Positions 28,685-39,033 of a DNA stretch of 64,000 nucleotides are shown here, in pieces. The DNA is from VAZQ01 sp963721005. Lineage in GTDB: Bacteria > Pseudomonadota > Alphaproteobacteria > Rhizobiales > Xanthobacteraceae. The notes under the pieces were generated by a model. The model did no database searches, had not been told where the DNA came from, and was given only the letters and a program-made list of their open reading frames with translations. Location: assembly GCA_963721005.1 (NCBI GenBank), contig CAVRHR010000004.1, positions 372,001-436,000 of the forward strand, written 5' to 3'. The translations under genes were made by a program, and so were the position numbers. Numbering within the stretch: position 1 is the first letter of the stretch; the number at the start of each line of letters is the position of its first letter.

Positions 28685-31085
28685 CCCTCCGTGTGCGAGC
28701 AACTCACGTGAATATCGGCTGCCGACAAAATGGTCGGTACATCCGCGCGCTGGCCGAGAAAGCGCACCCGGCGCCGAATCCCAAGCTCGTCCGACAAGCT
28801 TTCCAGCCGTGCCTGGTTTCCGTCGATGTCACGTCCAACCGCCAGCAGAACCCATTCCGGCATGTCACGGCGCACCGAATGTAGGGCGCGCAGAAGATCG
28901 GCGTGCCCCTTGTAGGCATGGAGATTGGCCACCGCCGAGATCACAATCGCGGTGCGGGGAAGATTAAAGCCGTCCCGCGCGCCGTCGCGCTCGACCATCT
29001 GCCAGGAGAAATCCGCGATATCGATCCCATTCCGGACCAGGCGCAATTTCGATTCGGGAATTCCCTCATCGCGAAGCTCCTTGAGGATCGCCGCGCAATT
29101 GCCGACGGCGGCGCTTATCTTGCGGTGACACAGCCGTCGTTCGACGAAACGGCGCAGCGGGTGCTGCTGCTGATACGAATTGAGCCCGACCCGGCTCATG
29201 ATCAACGACCGGCCGCTGATCCAGAAATTGGCGATCGAGCCGACGATATAGGAATTCGGCAGGACTGTGTGAATGAGATCGATCCTGCGCGCGCGAATGA
29301 ACGGGACCAGCCCGAGGCCGATCGAAACGTAGCTTGCCCATACCAGCACCTCTTGGATCAGCTTCGAGAGCGGTGACGGAAGAAGGCGGGCGAGGCTCCG
29401 GCAAAGGCCGATGAGGGCTGAAAGACGCGATCTCAATTCGGCACGGCCTTTCGCCCAAAACCGCCGTGTGGCGATCCGGATACGCCGAAGCATTTCTCTC
29501 AAACGCCGCGATCGAAGCGGCCTATGCCCTGATCGAAGCCAAAGCTTCAATCCCCGCCACGCCCGCCGCACCGTCTCCGGTGCCATCGCGGCGGCGAGAT
29601 CCCGGACCTGCGCTATGGATCGGGATGCCAGCAGCGCCGAGTTGCGCGCGAAACCGCGCGCTGCGCGCCTCAGGTTGCCGAGCCAATGCAATCGATAGGG
29701 AATAAACGGGCCGACGATCTCGATACCGGTGGCCGCCAGCTGCGACGCCAGAGCTCCGCGAGAGAGAAACGTGAACACCACGATCTCGAGCTCCGAACCG
29801 TCGAGGCACGGTAGATTTCGCAGCAAATCGACTTCGGCGCCGCCGACGTCCAGCGTCGGAATAACGACGAGCAGCTTTGTCCGTCGCGGTGGAGCGATCG
29901 ACCTGCGGATGATCGACGCCGCCGGCGTGACTGCGAGCGCGGGCGCCGCAGGAAGCGGCTCGAACCCAAAGGCATTGAATCGCTCGTGGCTGAGGCGAAG
30001 CTGTTGGCCGAGAAAATCCGCGTGATCCTTGCGTTCGCGGATCTTCGACAGGTTGAAATGCATGGCCGATGCGGCGCCTCGCAGGCCGACGGTCGCCATC
30101 TGGTCGTCAAGCTGCTCCATCAGACGCCGCTTCGCCCGAGCCGGATCGACAGTTCGTGAAAGACTGTCGTCGGTCTGCCGATGGTAATACAAATATTCCG
30201 GCACCACCTCGGTACGATATCCCGTGGCCGCCAACTTGACCTGCAACGCCCAGTCTTCATGCCCGGCGCGGTGAAGCTCCTGATAGCCTCCGACTGCTTC
30301 GAAGACGCTACGGCGTATCAGGATAACGCCACTGCCCAGGATAGAGGGATTGATGGCGGCGGCGGCCAGGGCGGGTCCCAGAGGCATTTCAGCCTGGAGA
30401 ATTGGTGCGGTCGGTCGACCTGTGCGCTTGTCAAAAGGGAACTGGTCGCCGGCGAAGTGCCGAATGCCAGGCGTCAGACAATCGTCGCCCGCATGCAGCG
30501 CCGCTTGCAGGAGACGTTCGATTGCATTGGGGGCGAGCACGTCGTCGGCATCGATGAACAGTAGATACTCGGCGTCGGCCCGCTCCGCCGCGCGGTTGCG
30601 CGACGCATTGACGGACTGGTTGCTTTGACGGAAGAAGATCCACCCCCGGTCACCATATTTCTCCGCCATGTAGTCGAATAAAGCGGCTGCATTTGACGCC
30701 GCCGAGCCGTCATCGACCGCAATCACGCGGAAGTTCCGGCAGGTTTGCAACTCGAGTGATTGGAGCAAATGCGGAAAATGTCGTGCCTTGTTGAAATAGG
30801 TGACGCAGACATCCACCCGGGCCGTTATCGGTGTGGCGACGGCGGGGGCTCTATTGCGGAAAGTATTGCAGATGCGGTCGTGGAATTTGAGCCAGCGGTC
30901 ATTATGGGCGGCAAAATCGTATTGCGAAAGCTCGCTTGGCTTGAGGGGCCTGGCCAGGCGCTCGCGGATTTTCTCCGCCAACCCGTCGGGTGTCGGATCG
31001 AAAAGCTGCACGTCGCCGCGCCCGGCGAATATTTCGGGCGTGCCTCCGCCGCGCGTGCAAATGACATTCAGGCCGGAGATGAGGG
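28685..31085 (-). CDS. Giant multi-domain glycosyltransferase, segment 2 (middle)
   Basis: Middle part, about 800 residues in one frame. It starts with the tail of a GT4 domain (SGLNVICTRGGGTPEIFAGR, then VQLFDPTPDGLAEKI), continues with a GT2 domain (DVCVTYFNKARHFPHLLQSL, FRVIAVDDGS, YLLFIDADDVL) and then a GT4 domain (KLLVVIPTLDVGGAEVDLL, VRNGIDIADF, ADIHVSCSHTEG) broken by a frameshift at about 28685. The GT4 portion carries an extra Arg-rich helical insert of about 90 residues after RSIAQVRDLAAAMA. It joins segment 1 across one extra base near 31085 (CCC for CC). Confidence 0.8.
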
Positions 31086-32026
31086 AGGATTTCGATCACC
31101 GCATAGGGAAAGTTCTCGAATGCCGACGGTACCACCACGAGGGCGTCGGCGACATGCGAAGCGAGGTAGCTTTGCGCCTGCCGGCTATCGAGATTGCCGA
31201 TGTGACCGACCGACAGGCCGGTTGGACGCAGCTTCTCACGTACCCAATCCGACGCGCCGGATACATCCTCGTGGCCGAGCAGAACGACCTCGTCGATTTT
31301 CGCCAAAATCTCGGGCGCTTCCCGATGCAATTGCAGGAGTCCATTGACGAAGAGATCGAAGCCCTTCTTCCGCTCGAGTCGAGCGAAATAGATGATGCGC
31401 TTCAAATCCCCGGCGCTCTGCGCGGCGGACGAGGGGGTGAGCGGTATGAAAGGCAGGCCCAGGATCTCCGGCTCAGGAGCCAATTGCCAGCCTTGGTGAG
31501 CCGCCCAATCGACCATATACCGGCTGGGCGCGATCACATGGTCGCTGTGCCGGGCACTGTATTGCTCGACAAACACGTGATACAGGTGATCCGGAAGCTC
31601 GAGCGCGTCGCCCTCGAGCTGATGTACCCAATTCAGTGAGCCGTGCATGACGGTGACGCACACGGGCATCGACCCGTCGCCCAGGCGTTTCATCCGCACG
31701 GTATTGAACGCGACATTTCCCACGTCGCAGAAATAGACAATGTCAAAATCGCGCAGCAACGGCGTCAGATGCTCTGAAATCGTCACCGTCCAGATTTTAG
31801 GCGAACGCTCGGGCGCAACCTCGTTGTGAATCTCGATGAGGCCGATGCCCCAAGACCGATAGCGCTCACGCCACTCGGGGTCGACTCGGCGTTCCAGCGC
31901 AATGATGGTGACTGCGTCGCCCCGCGCGCGCAGCTGTCGGGCGAAATGTACTATGAACGAGCCGATCCCGCCGGCCCGACCGTTGATTGTCTGCACGTCA
32001 TAAGATGGGAACGCAACCTTGGCCAT
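31086..32026 (-). CDS. Giant multi-domain glycosyltransferase, segment 1 (N-terminal)
   Basis: First part, about 314 residues: the larger part of a GT4 domain beginning AKVAFPSYDVQTINGRAGGIGSFIVHF, with MHGSLNWVH, APSRYMVDWA, KRIIYFARLERKKGFD and SAFENFPYAVIE, the donor-site helix. The frame itself is open to 30902, but sequence beyond 31086 is nonsense, while the adjacent frame carries the expected continuation. ATG 32026 is preferred though it has no strong ribosome site; an alternative GTG lies 12 codons upstream. With segments 2 and 3 the repaired protein is about 2,110 residues. Confidence 0.8.
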
Positions 32027-32407
32027 TGATACTATAAGCCCAATATGTATTGTGCGGACCCTTGCGTTATTACCATCGTCCTCGCTTTTCGCAAATGGTT
32101 CTGCCCCGCTCGGCAGCATTGACTGATACAGGCGACAGCTGAGCAGGTCCCTGAGCAAAAAGTTCCAAATAATTCAGTTTTGCTAGGAACCAAACGCAAC
32201 TCAGGGAGGCGGCGGCGGCTAAATCCCGGGCGGGAGAACCCGTTGGAGCCCGGCCAATGTTACCTTCTTGCCAACAACTCGATGCCGGTGCTGTTTGCGC
32301 GTTTCGTCGGCACACGGGTCGGCGAGTCGAATGAGCGCTGCCAAATGCTGACTGGCCCGCCATGAACGCAAGGCAGCGCTGGGATGAGACTGGCTAAGGG
32401 GCCGGTT
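32027..32407. other. Intergenic region upstream of the giant glycosyltransferase gene
   Basis: About 380 bases between two minus-strand genes, clearly richer in A and T than the flanks. It probably contains the promoter for the giant glycosyltransferase gene; TATAGT occurs just upstream of the ATG at 32026, but without a matching -35. Short open frames here show no coding signature. Confidence 0.45.
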
Positions 32408-34462
32408 TCAAGGGCTGGACTTTGAGCGGCGAGCAGGGATATGAGCAATCGACAATGTGGTGAAAGCAAAGCTTGCGGCCAGGAAGATCGCGGCGAAAAT
32501 TCCTCCGCAAGCATAGCGTGGGTCTGCGACATGCAGCAAGACGTTCGCACCAAAATAGGCGTTCAGGCTCAACGCGATCATGATTTCGGTCCGGTAAATT
32601 TGCGTCAATTGACCGGGTACGAAGAACAAGGCGGATAGAAATACGGACAGAGCGCCGAGCGCGACCGTCAATCCGGAGCGGATTAGATTGGCGCTCCAAA
32701 CCTCGCTGAGTATCAATGGAAGTGTTGACTGCCTGAAGATATCGCCTTTGACGGCTTCTTCGCTGGGATAAGGCCTGACGACGCTGATCGGAACTTGGGT
32801 TGGGTCGAATTCCGGCGGTCCCTCAAAAATAAGCTGACGACGAAAGTGCATGGTCGCGTAACGCAACGACAAGGCCCGGCCCAGGTCGCGCCACATGCCG
32901 TAGAAATGCGCTGCGACGTGGCGCATATAGGCAAGCGGGTGCGCCCGGATGCTGGAGAGGCCAAAGCGCAAAAAGAAGGAATCGACCTCCGGTGCCGTTG
33001 CGAGTCGGGTATTGGCGATCGGAACCAGCTTCCCCCAAAGGACAGCATCGAAATCCTGCTCTGTAATATCGACGTAGCGATCAAGGCTGGCATGCGAATC
33101 TATATCGGCAAGATCGACAGGTCGTCGTTCGATCACGGCCGCTGCAGCGCTGATCAATTCGCGCGTGAGATTGGATGGAGGCATCGAGGTATCGTCCAGC
33201 ATCCAACCTACGTTGCCGATAAGCTGGTATCCCATGTAGCTTTCGGGGGTGGTCGCTCCAGTGCGTGCATATGAGCTGATCGCCATCAGCGTGTATGTGG
33301 CCAGCCCGGAAGCAACGATCACCCCTGAGGCAGAAAGACGGGCTCCCACCGGGAGAAATCGCACGAGCAATAGCGCGGGCACGACAGCCACCACACCAAG
33401 AGTCTTTGTCAGCGTCATTAGAACGATGCCGACCGCGGCCGCCACGACGGCTCCGGTCTTGCGCCGCCAGGCCAAGACCCCCAACGCTGCCGCGAAGAGC
33501 CCGAACCCCGCCATAAACAGCGCTTCCGTGAGCAGTTGGGGCGCATATTGCGAAAGGGAGCTCTGAAGCAGGAAGGCAAGCGCCAACAATACTGCAATCC
33601 ATCTTCTTTCAAATCGAGCAGCCAGAAGCCAGGCGCCTGCAAAATAGCACGCCAAGCCAGCGCCAAACTGAACCCATGCAAGCCGGTCAAGCCCGATCGT
33701 GTTTTGCAGGACCAACAGAATGGTAGGATAGCCGACATTTCTCAGAGGGGAATACTGACCATACAGGATGGGTCCCAAATAGCCGAACGAGTTGGGAGAA
33801 ATGACGGTGCGAAACTCGACGTACCCCAGCGAATACAAACCGGCAAACAATGATGCAGGAAGGGCCGTGACAGCGAACACCAGACCCAAGGAGACCGTGA
33901 ATCGAAAGGCCATCAAGATCAGTGCTGACGCCGGCAGCAGGCCAAGCCATACGGCATCCAGAGGCATCATTCGGATGAATGTGTATCTGTCTGCTTCGAA
34001 TGAAAGATGACCAAAAACAACTTCTGGAGCGTCGCCTGATCTCACGACAAGAATCTTCCAGAATGTGTGACCTCCAGCTTCTGCGAGATCGAAAACAAGC
34101 TCGCCGTTGTCATCCTCGGCCTTACTTGCGTCCGTCCAATTCGCTCCGTCGTCGCTGGTTTGAACGGTCGCTGCGGCAATACGGTATTCCGGCGAAACGT
34201 GGTTGCGGTAAGTATGGATGAGCCGCTTGAACGCCTGGGGTGAGCTGTACCGCGAGATCGCATAAGCTTCACCATCCGGCGCCCGCGTGACAAAGCCGCC
34301 GTCGTCCAAAATATTGTTTACCGTAGCCCACGGGAATTCGGGCGGCGTGGGCGAGCCGGTGACCTCCACCGGAATCGGTCCGCGAGATACCAGGAGCGTC
34401 CCAACAGCGAGTCCGGCCACGCCAACAAAGAGAAGGACGGCGAGCGCCTTTAAGGCTGACAC
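32408..34462 (-). CDS. Polytopic membrane protein, paralogue of the C-terminal module at 36.8-38.4 kb
   Basis: A 684-residue membrane protein. One N-terminal span is followed by a periplasmic beta-rich domain (about 30-165, discoidin-like in pattern: VQTSDDGANWTDAS), then 9-10 helices (170-680). The membrane part has the shared signatures NVGYPTILLVLQNTIGLDRL, QLLTEALFMAGFGLFAAAL and GNVGWMLDD. It resembles the GT-C/glycosyltransferase-39 type of lipid-linked sugar enzyme in layout, but no catalytic motif could be confirmed. It runs divergently from the acyltransferase fusion at 34810, whose last 540 residues align with it along their length, so one arose by duplication. Confidence 0.78.
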   Translation of the reverse strand: MSALKALAVLLFVGVAGLAVGTLLVSRGPIPVEVTGSPTPPEFPWATVNNILDDGGFVTRAPDGEAYAISRYSSPQAFKRLIHTYRNHVSPEYRIAAATVQTSDDGANWTDASKAEDDNGELVFDLAEAGGHTFWKILVVRSGDAPEVVFGHLSFEADRYTFIRMMPLDAVWLGLLPASALILMAFRFTVSLGLVFAVTALPASLFAGLYSLGYVEFRTVISPNSFGYLGPILYGQYSPLRNVGYPTILLVLQNTIGLDRLAWVQFGAGLACYFAGAWLLAARFERRWIAVLLALAFLLQSSLSQYAPQLLTEALFMAGFGLFAAALGVLAWRRKTGAVVAAAVGIVLMTLTKTLGVVAVVPALLLVRFLPVGARLSASGVIVASGLATYTLMAISSYARTGATTPESYMGYQLIGNVGWMLDDTSMPPSNLTRELISAAAAVIERRPVDLADIDSHASLDRYVDITEQDFDAVLWGKLVPIANTRLATAPEVDSFFLRFGLSSIRAHPLAYMRHVAAHFYGMWRDLGRALSLRYATMHFRRQLIFEGPPEFDPTQVPISVVRPYPSEEAVKGDIFRQSTLPLILSEVWSANLIRSGLTVALGALSVFLSALFFVPGQLTQIYRTEIMIALSLNAYFGANVLLHVADPRYACGGIFAAIFLAASFAFTTLSIAHIPARRSKSSP

Positions 34463-34809
34463 GGTTCGACGTCCTGTCGGGGGGCTGAGCGCCAGCGAGG
34501 GTCAAGTGCCGGGACTGGTTGAATGAGGTTCCGGAAGGAGACAGCTGGCGGGTTATACCTCCCAGCGGCGGTCGTCGCCACCAGGGCCGCGACAAGGAAC
34601 CCAGGGCGGACCCGAGGCCGGTGCCGACCGGCGGTCCACCGCCGAGGGGATCGGGGGCTGGACCCCCGCGCTTCAGGGAGCCAGCCACGGCCCTTTGGGT
34701 CCCCGGACCAGAGCCCTCGCCTCCGGGGGCCAACTCGGATACACAGCGGCGCCACGGGTCGTGTGGCGAGGCAATGCCCCTGCCGCGGTTTCTCCGAGCG
34801 TCGTTCGCC
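34463..34809. other. Divergent GC-rich region between two paralogous membrane protein genes
   Basis: About 345 bases with no supported gene, more GC-rich than the adjoining genes. It contains several short self-complementary runs, for example GGGGGCTGGACCCCC near 34650. It must carry the promoters for both outward-reading genes. No -35/-10 pair or known riboswitch could be recognised. Confidence 0.45.
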
Positions 34810-37800
34810 ATGAAATATCGCGCTGACATTGATGGGCTTCGTGCCGTCGCAGTACTTCCCGTCGTGCTTTTCCATGCGGATGTTCCGCTATTCTCCGGCG
34901 GCTTCGTCGGCGTCGATGTCTTCTTCGTGATCTCCGGCTATCTCATCACCGAGTTGCTGGTGCGCGAGATCGAAAGCACGAGTCGCATATCGTTCATGCA
35001 ATTCTATGCGCGGCGGGCAAGGAGATTGCTCCCGGCCTTCGGCTTGATGCTGACATGTGTGCTCGGGGCGGGGGTGTTTCTCCTGACTCCGATCGAGCAG
35101 GATACGCTGGCCCGAACCGCGCTCGCGGCGGCCTCCTATGTCAGCAACTTCTATTTCATCGCGCAGTCCGCCGACTACTTCGCGCCGGACATCAAGACGA
35201 ACGTGCTCTTGCACACATGGTCCCTCGGCGTAGAGGAGCAGTTCTATCTGGTCTGGCCCGCATTTATCGCTGCCGCTTATTGGCTGGGCGGCCGGCGCGC
35301 ATTCATCGCGTGCTGCGCGTTGGCGGTCGCGTTGTCCTTTGCTGCAGGGTTCATGCTCAATCAGCCCTGGGCATTTTTCAGCCTGCCGGCGCGCGCTTGG
35401 GAGCTCGGAATGGGGGCGCTCGGCAGCTTCATCGCCATGCGCTCGTCGGCCACCACTCGGTCGTTGACCGGTTTCGCCGGCCTTGCCGCGATCGTCTGGT
35501 TCGTGATCACGGCCGACGCCAAGACCCTGAGCCCCGTCGCGATGGCGCTCCCGGTTGTTGGTACGGTCGCAGTGCTGGTAAGCGGGACTCAGGGGTCTAT
35601 TGTTTCGTCCCTGCTTGCCCTTTGGCCGTTCCGGATGATCGGCCGCGTGTCCTACGGCTGGTATCTGTGGCATTGGCCGCTTTTGGTCATACCGCGTCTG
35701 GTAGAGACGTGGATCCCGCCGACGACCCGGCTGCTGTGCGTAGCGCTTGCACTTGTGATCGCGGTGGCGAGCTACGTTCTGGTCGAGCAACCGGTACGCT
35801 CTTCGCGGCGTCTTGCTTTGCGCCCGATACTTGCCATTGTCTTGGCCTCGCTCATGACCGGCGGGACCATCGCGGCCTCGATCGCGGACCAGCAATGGGC
35901 CAAAGGGGTGTTCTCCAACGACCCCCAGTACCAGAAGCTGTGGATGACCGCATCCGAGCCGCGGCTGTGCACGCAGTGGCAGAGAAGCGAGCTTCTTGAA
36001 TGCTCCTACGGTGACGCAAACGCGCCCCTTACCGCGGTCTTATTCGGCGACTCGCTCGCCGGCGAGTGGGCTTCGACGCTCAAAACCATCGCGGAGCAGC
36101 AGCGGTGGCGAATGACTACCCTCCTCAAAGGCGAATGCTCGGTTCCGGACATCTTTCCGAGCGGCCCGCCCGATTGTCACCCGTGGCGCCAGCGCGCGAT
36201 GGAGCGGATCGCGGAGTTGCACCCATCTGCGGTCATCCTCAGTTTCTCCCGGGTTTATCCGCTGTGGGCAGGCCGAGCCCGATTTGAGGAAGCGCTACGC
36301 GCTACGCTCGCGCGCTTCAGCGAGCTGGGCATCCCGACGGTCGTGATTGCGACCACGCCGACGAGCGGCATTGACGCGCCGAATTGCCTGATGCGCCCCG
36401 GATGGATCAGCGATCCAAAAGTGTGTGATGCTCTGCGCAAGGATGCGATAGATGCAAAGCTCGTCGAAGAAATCGCGACGGCCGCGTCCAATCTGACCGG
36501 TGTTCAAGTGTGGGATTTCACCGATTGGTTCTGCGACGACGAAGTGTGCCCGGCGGTGAAAGGCGATACGCTCGTCTACAGCGACGGCACGCATGCAACG
36601 GCCGCATTTATCCGCACTCTTGCACCCGAGCTCGAGCGCAGGCTGCGCGCTCTATTCGAGCACATCGAGCCCTCCACGCGAGACGCCGATGCGTTGTCGG
36701 TCTCACAGACCGGCCGCACGTCGTTGGACGTCTCGGAGGCCCGGACGCCTCCCAAATCTGCATCCGGAGCGGCAGATACCCCTTTGGGCGACGCCGATTT
36801 CATCACGCGCTATGAAGTCCTCCGGCGGATCCCGATAGATGTGGCGTGGCTTTGCCTGATACCGGCCTTCATTCTTTTGTTTGCTTTCTCGCCTTCGGGT
36901 CTTTCGCCGACGCGCCTGCTTGCCTCATTCGCGATCCCGATTGCACTGTTCGTTTCGGTTTATTCGTTCGGCTACGTCGGGTATCACATTCTTCACTACA
37001 ACGATTCGCCGTCCTATCTGCAGAGGCTTCTGGCCGGCACCTTCGCCTCGAACCGCAATTCCGGCTATCCGAGCTTCCTGGTCGCGGTCAGCGGGACGAT
37101 TGGTCTCGATCGCCTGGCGTGGATTCAGCTCGGCACAATAGTCGCTTGCTACTTCATTGGCGTGTCGCTCCTCGCGTCGTACCTCGAAAGCAAGTGGTTG
37201 GGACCGCTTCTCGCGCTGATGTTTGTCCTGCAGGGAGCAACATCAGGCTTTGCGGATCAAATATTGACGGAGGCGCTGTTTACCGCTGGGCTTACGCTTT
37301 TTGCGGCTTCATTGGGGGCACTCGTCTGGCGCCCAGGTACCGGCGCCGTGATAGCCGGCGTGATCGGTATCGTGCTCGCGACGCTCGCCAAGTCCATCGG
37401 GCTGGTGCTTGTCGTGCCCGCTCTGTTAGTCGTCAGATTTTTGCCAAAGGAAGCGCGCATTCGTGTCGCTGTCTCGCTCGTGGCGGCAGGTCTCGTGGCA
37501 TATGGGGGCATGGCTGCGGTAAATTTCTCCCGCACCGGCACGTTCTCCCCGGAGAGCTTCGCCGGTTCTACGCTTGTCGGCAATGTAGCCTGGATGCTGG
37601 ACGACTCGTCCGTGCCGAAGTCCGACCTTACGCGCCCAATGATCGCCGCGGCAGCGCAGGTGGTCGGCAAGCGGCCGGCCGACCTGGCACGGATCGATTC
37701 AATTGCCGCGCTGGACCGTTACGTCGATTACACTGCTCGAGAATATGATGGGCTCTTCTGGGGAGCCCTGTACCCGGTCGGCGCGCCCCACTTTACCACC

Positions 37801-38452
37801 GGTCAGGCGGCGGAACTCGTTCTATCTTCAATTTGCCTGGTCAAGCATTCGGGCACATCCGGCCACATATTTCCGCCATGCGGCCGCGCATTTTTACGGC
37901 CTTTGGCGCGACCTGGGCAACATCCTGCCGTTGAGGCTAGCGACAATCGACATACGGGCTCAGCCGCTGCTCGAGACCGCATCGGAAACGCAACTTCGCA
38001 ATGCCGTGCCGGAGTCGATTCTCGCGCGCTATCCGGAACAGGCGCAGCTGAAGGCCGAACGCATCGATCAAGAGAGCCTTCCCTTGGCGTTCAAGGCATT
38101 TTGGAGCCATTATTGGATCACACCGACATTGACCATCGGGCTGGGAATCCTGGCGCTCGGCCTTTCCCTCCTATTCTTGATTCCGGGCCGATTGGCATCG
38201 CTCTATCGTACCGAGATCATGATCGCGCTCAGCCTCAACGCCTATTTCGGTGCACACGCATTGATGCACGTGACACAGGCTCGCTATGCGACCGTCGGCA
38301 TTTTGGCGGCCTTCATGCTCGTGGCCAGCTTCGTTACAACGACCATCGGTGCCGCCGTAAAGTTGTTTGATGCTGCCGGACATCGTGACGCGCTGCTTTC
38401 CGTGGCGCGCATGCTGACGTTCTGGGTCATGCCGGGTCGGCGCCCGCTCTGA
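34810..38452 (+). CDS. Acyltransferase-3 / SGNH / polytopic membrane fusion protein, frameshifted
   Basis: About 1,213 residues once one extra G near 37812 is removed. Module 1 (1-370) is an OafA/YrhL-type acyltransferase-3: KYRADIDGLRAVAVLPVVLFHADVP (His22) and SLGVEEQFYLVWP, with about ten helices. Module 2 (about 400-620) is a periplasmic SGNH hydrolase-like domain with LFGDSLAGEW and the catalytic SDGTHAT pair. Modules 1 and 2 together match O-acetyltransferases of the OafA type. Module 3 (675 to end) is a polytopic domain homologous to the 32408 protein, with NSGYPSFLVAV, ILTEALFTAGLTLFAASLG and LVGNVAWMLDDSSVP. Fusing the acetylation and membrane modules is unusual. ATG 34810 begins the acyltransferase motif; the open frame extends upstream without homology. 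Confidence 0.82.
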
Positions 38453-38702
38453 TGATGCAGCCGCGCACCAACAGCCATGCGTCGCGTTCGCGCCGGTTCA
38501 GCCCGGTGCCGCATCGGCTTACCGCCTACGCGCAAAGCGGAGAAATCACCAAGCAGCCAGAGGTATTGCCGCGGGCAGTACTTTCCAGGGTATGACCCGA
38601 CGCTGATTTCAGGGTCCGTGTGCCGGGATTGTCCTGCGCGAGCATTGGCGGATTATGGTACTTCGGATATCATCGAGCCAACGCGTCAGGGAGGAAACAG
38701 CC

Positions 38703-39002
38703 ATGCCGACTTTCGGATCATCGCGGAGGGGTTTTATCAAGACAATGGGCGTTGTCGCCGCCGCGACGTATGGCGGTGCCGCGGCCGCCAAAGCCCAGGG
38801 TTTCAAGCCGCAGGACCAGAAGAAGCTGACTCAGGCCGCCGCCCGGTATCAGGACCACCCGAAGGGGAACGAAATTTGCGGCGCCTGTCCGTATTTCGTA
38901 TCCCCGAAGGGTTGCGTTCTGGTCGAGGGCGAGATCAGCCCGACGGGCTGGTGTCCCATCTATACGACGTTTTCCCCGCTCGACCGCGGCGCCCACACCT
39001 GA
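38703..39002 (+). CDS. High-potential iron-sulfur protein (HiPIP)
   Basis: A 99-residue periplasmic electron carrier. The Tat signal SRRGFIKTMG is followed by an Ala-rich segment ending near AKAQG. The mature part has CGAC (59-62), C71 and C84: a Cx2C-x8-Cx12C pattern that binds one [4Fe-4S] cluster of the HiPIP type. AGGGAGGAAAC precedes the ATG. It runs tail to tail with a haem-propeller gene 31 bases away, which could be its partner. Complete, typical length. Confidence 0.93.
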   Translation: MPTFGSSRRGFIKTMGVVAAATYGGAAAAKAQGFKPQDQKKLTQAAARYQDHPKGNEICGACPYFVSPKGCVLVEGEISPTGWCPIYTTFSPLDRGAHT

Positions 39003-39033
39003 TCGCGGCGCTGACGCCCTGGCGAAAAGGTCG

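Noticed and set aside
32070..32363. Minus-strand open frame of 97 codons upstream of the giant glycosyltransferase gene
   Set aside because: No ribosome site, no domain, and the region is best explained as intergenic.
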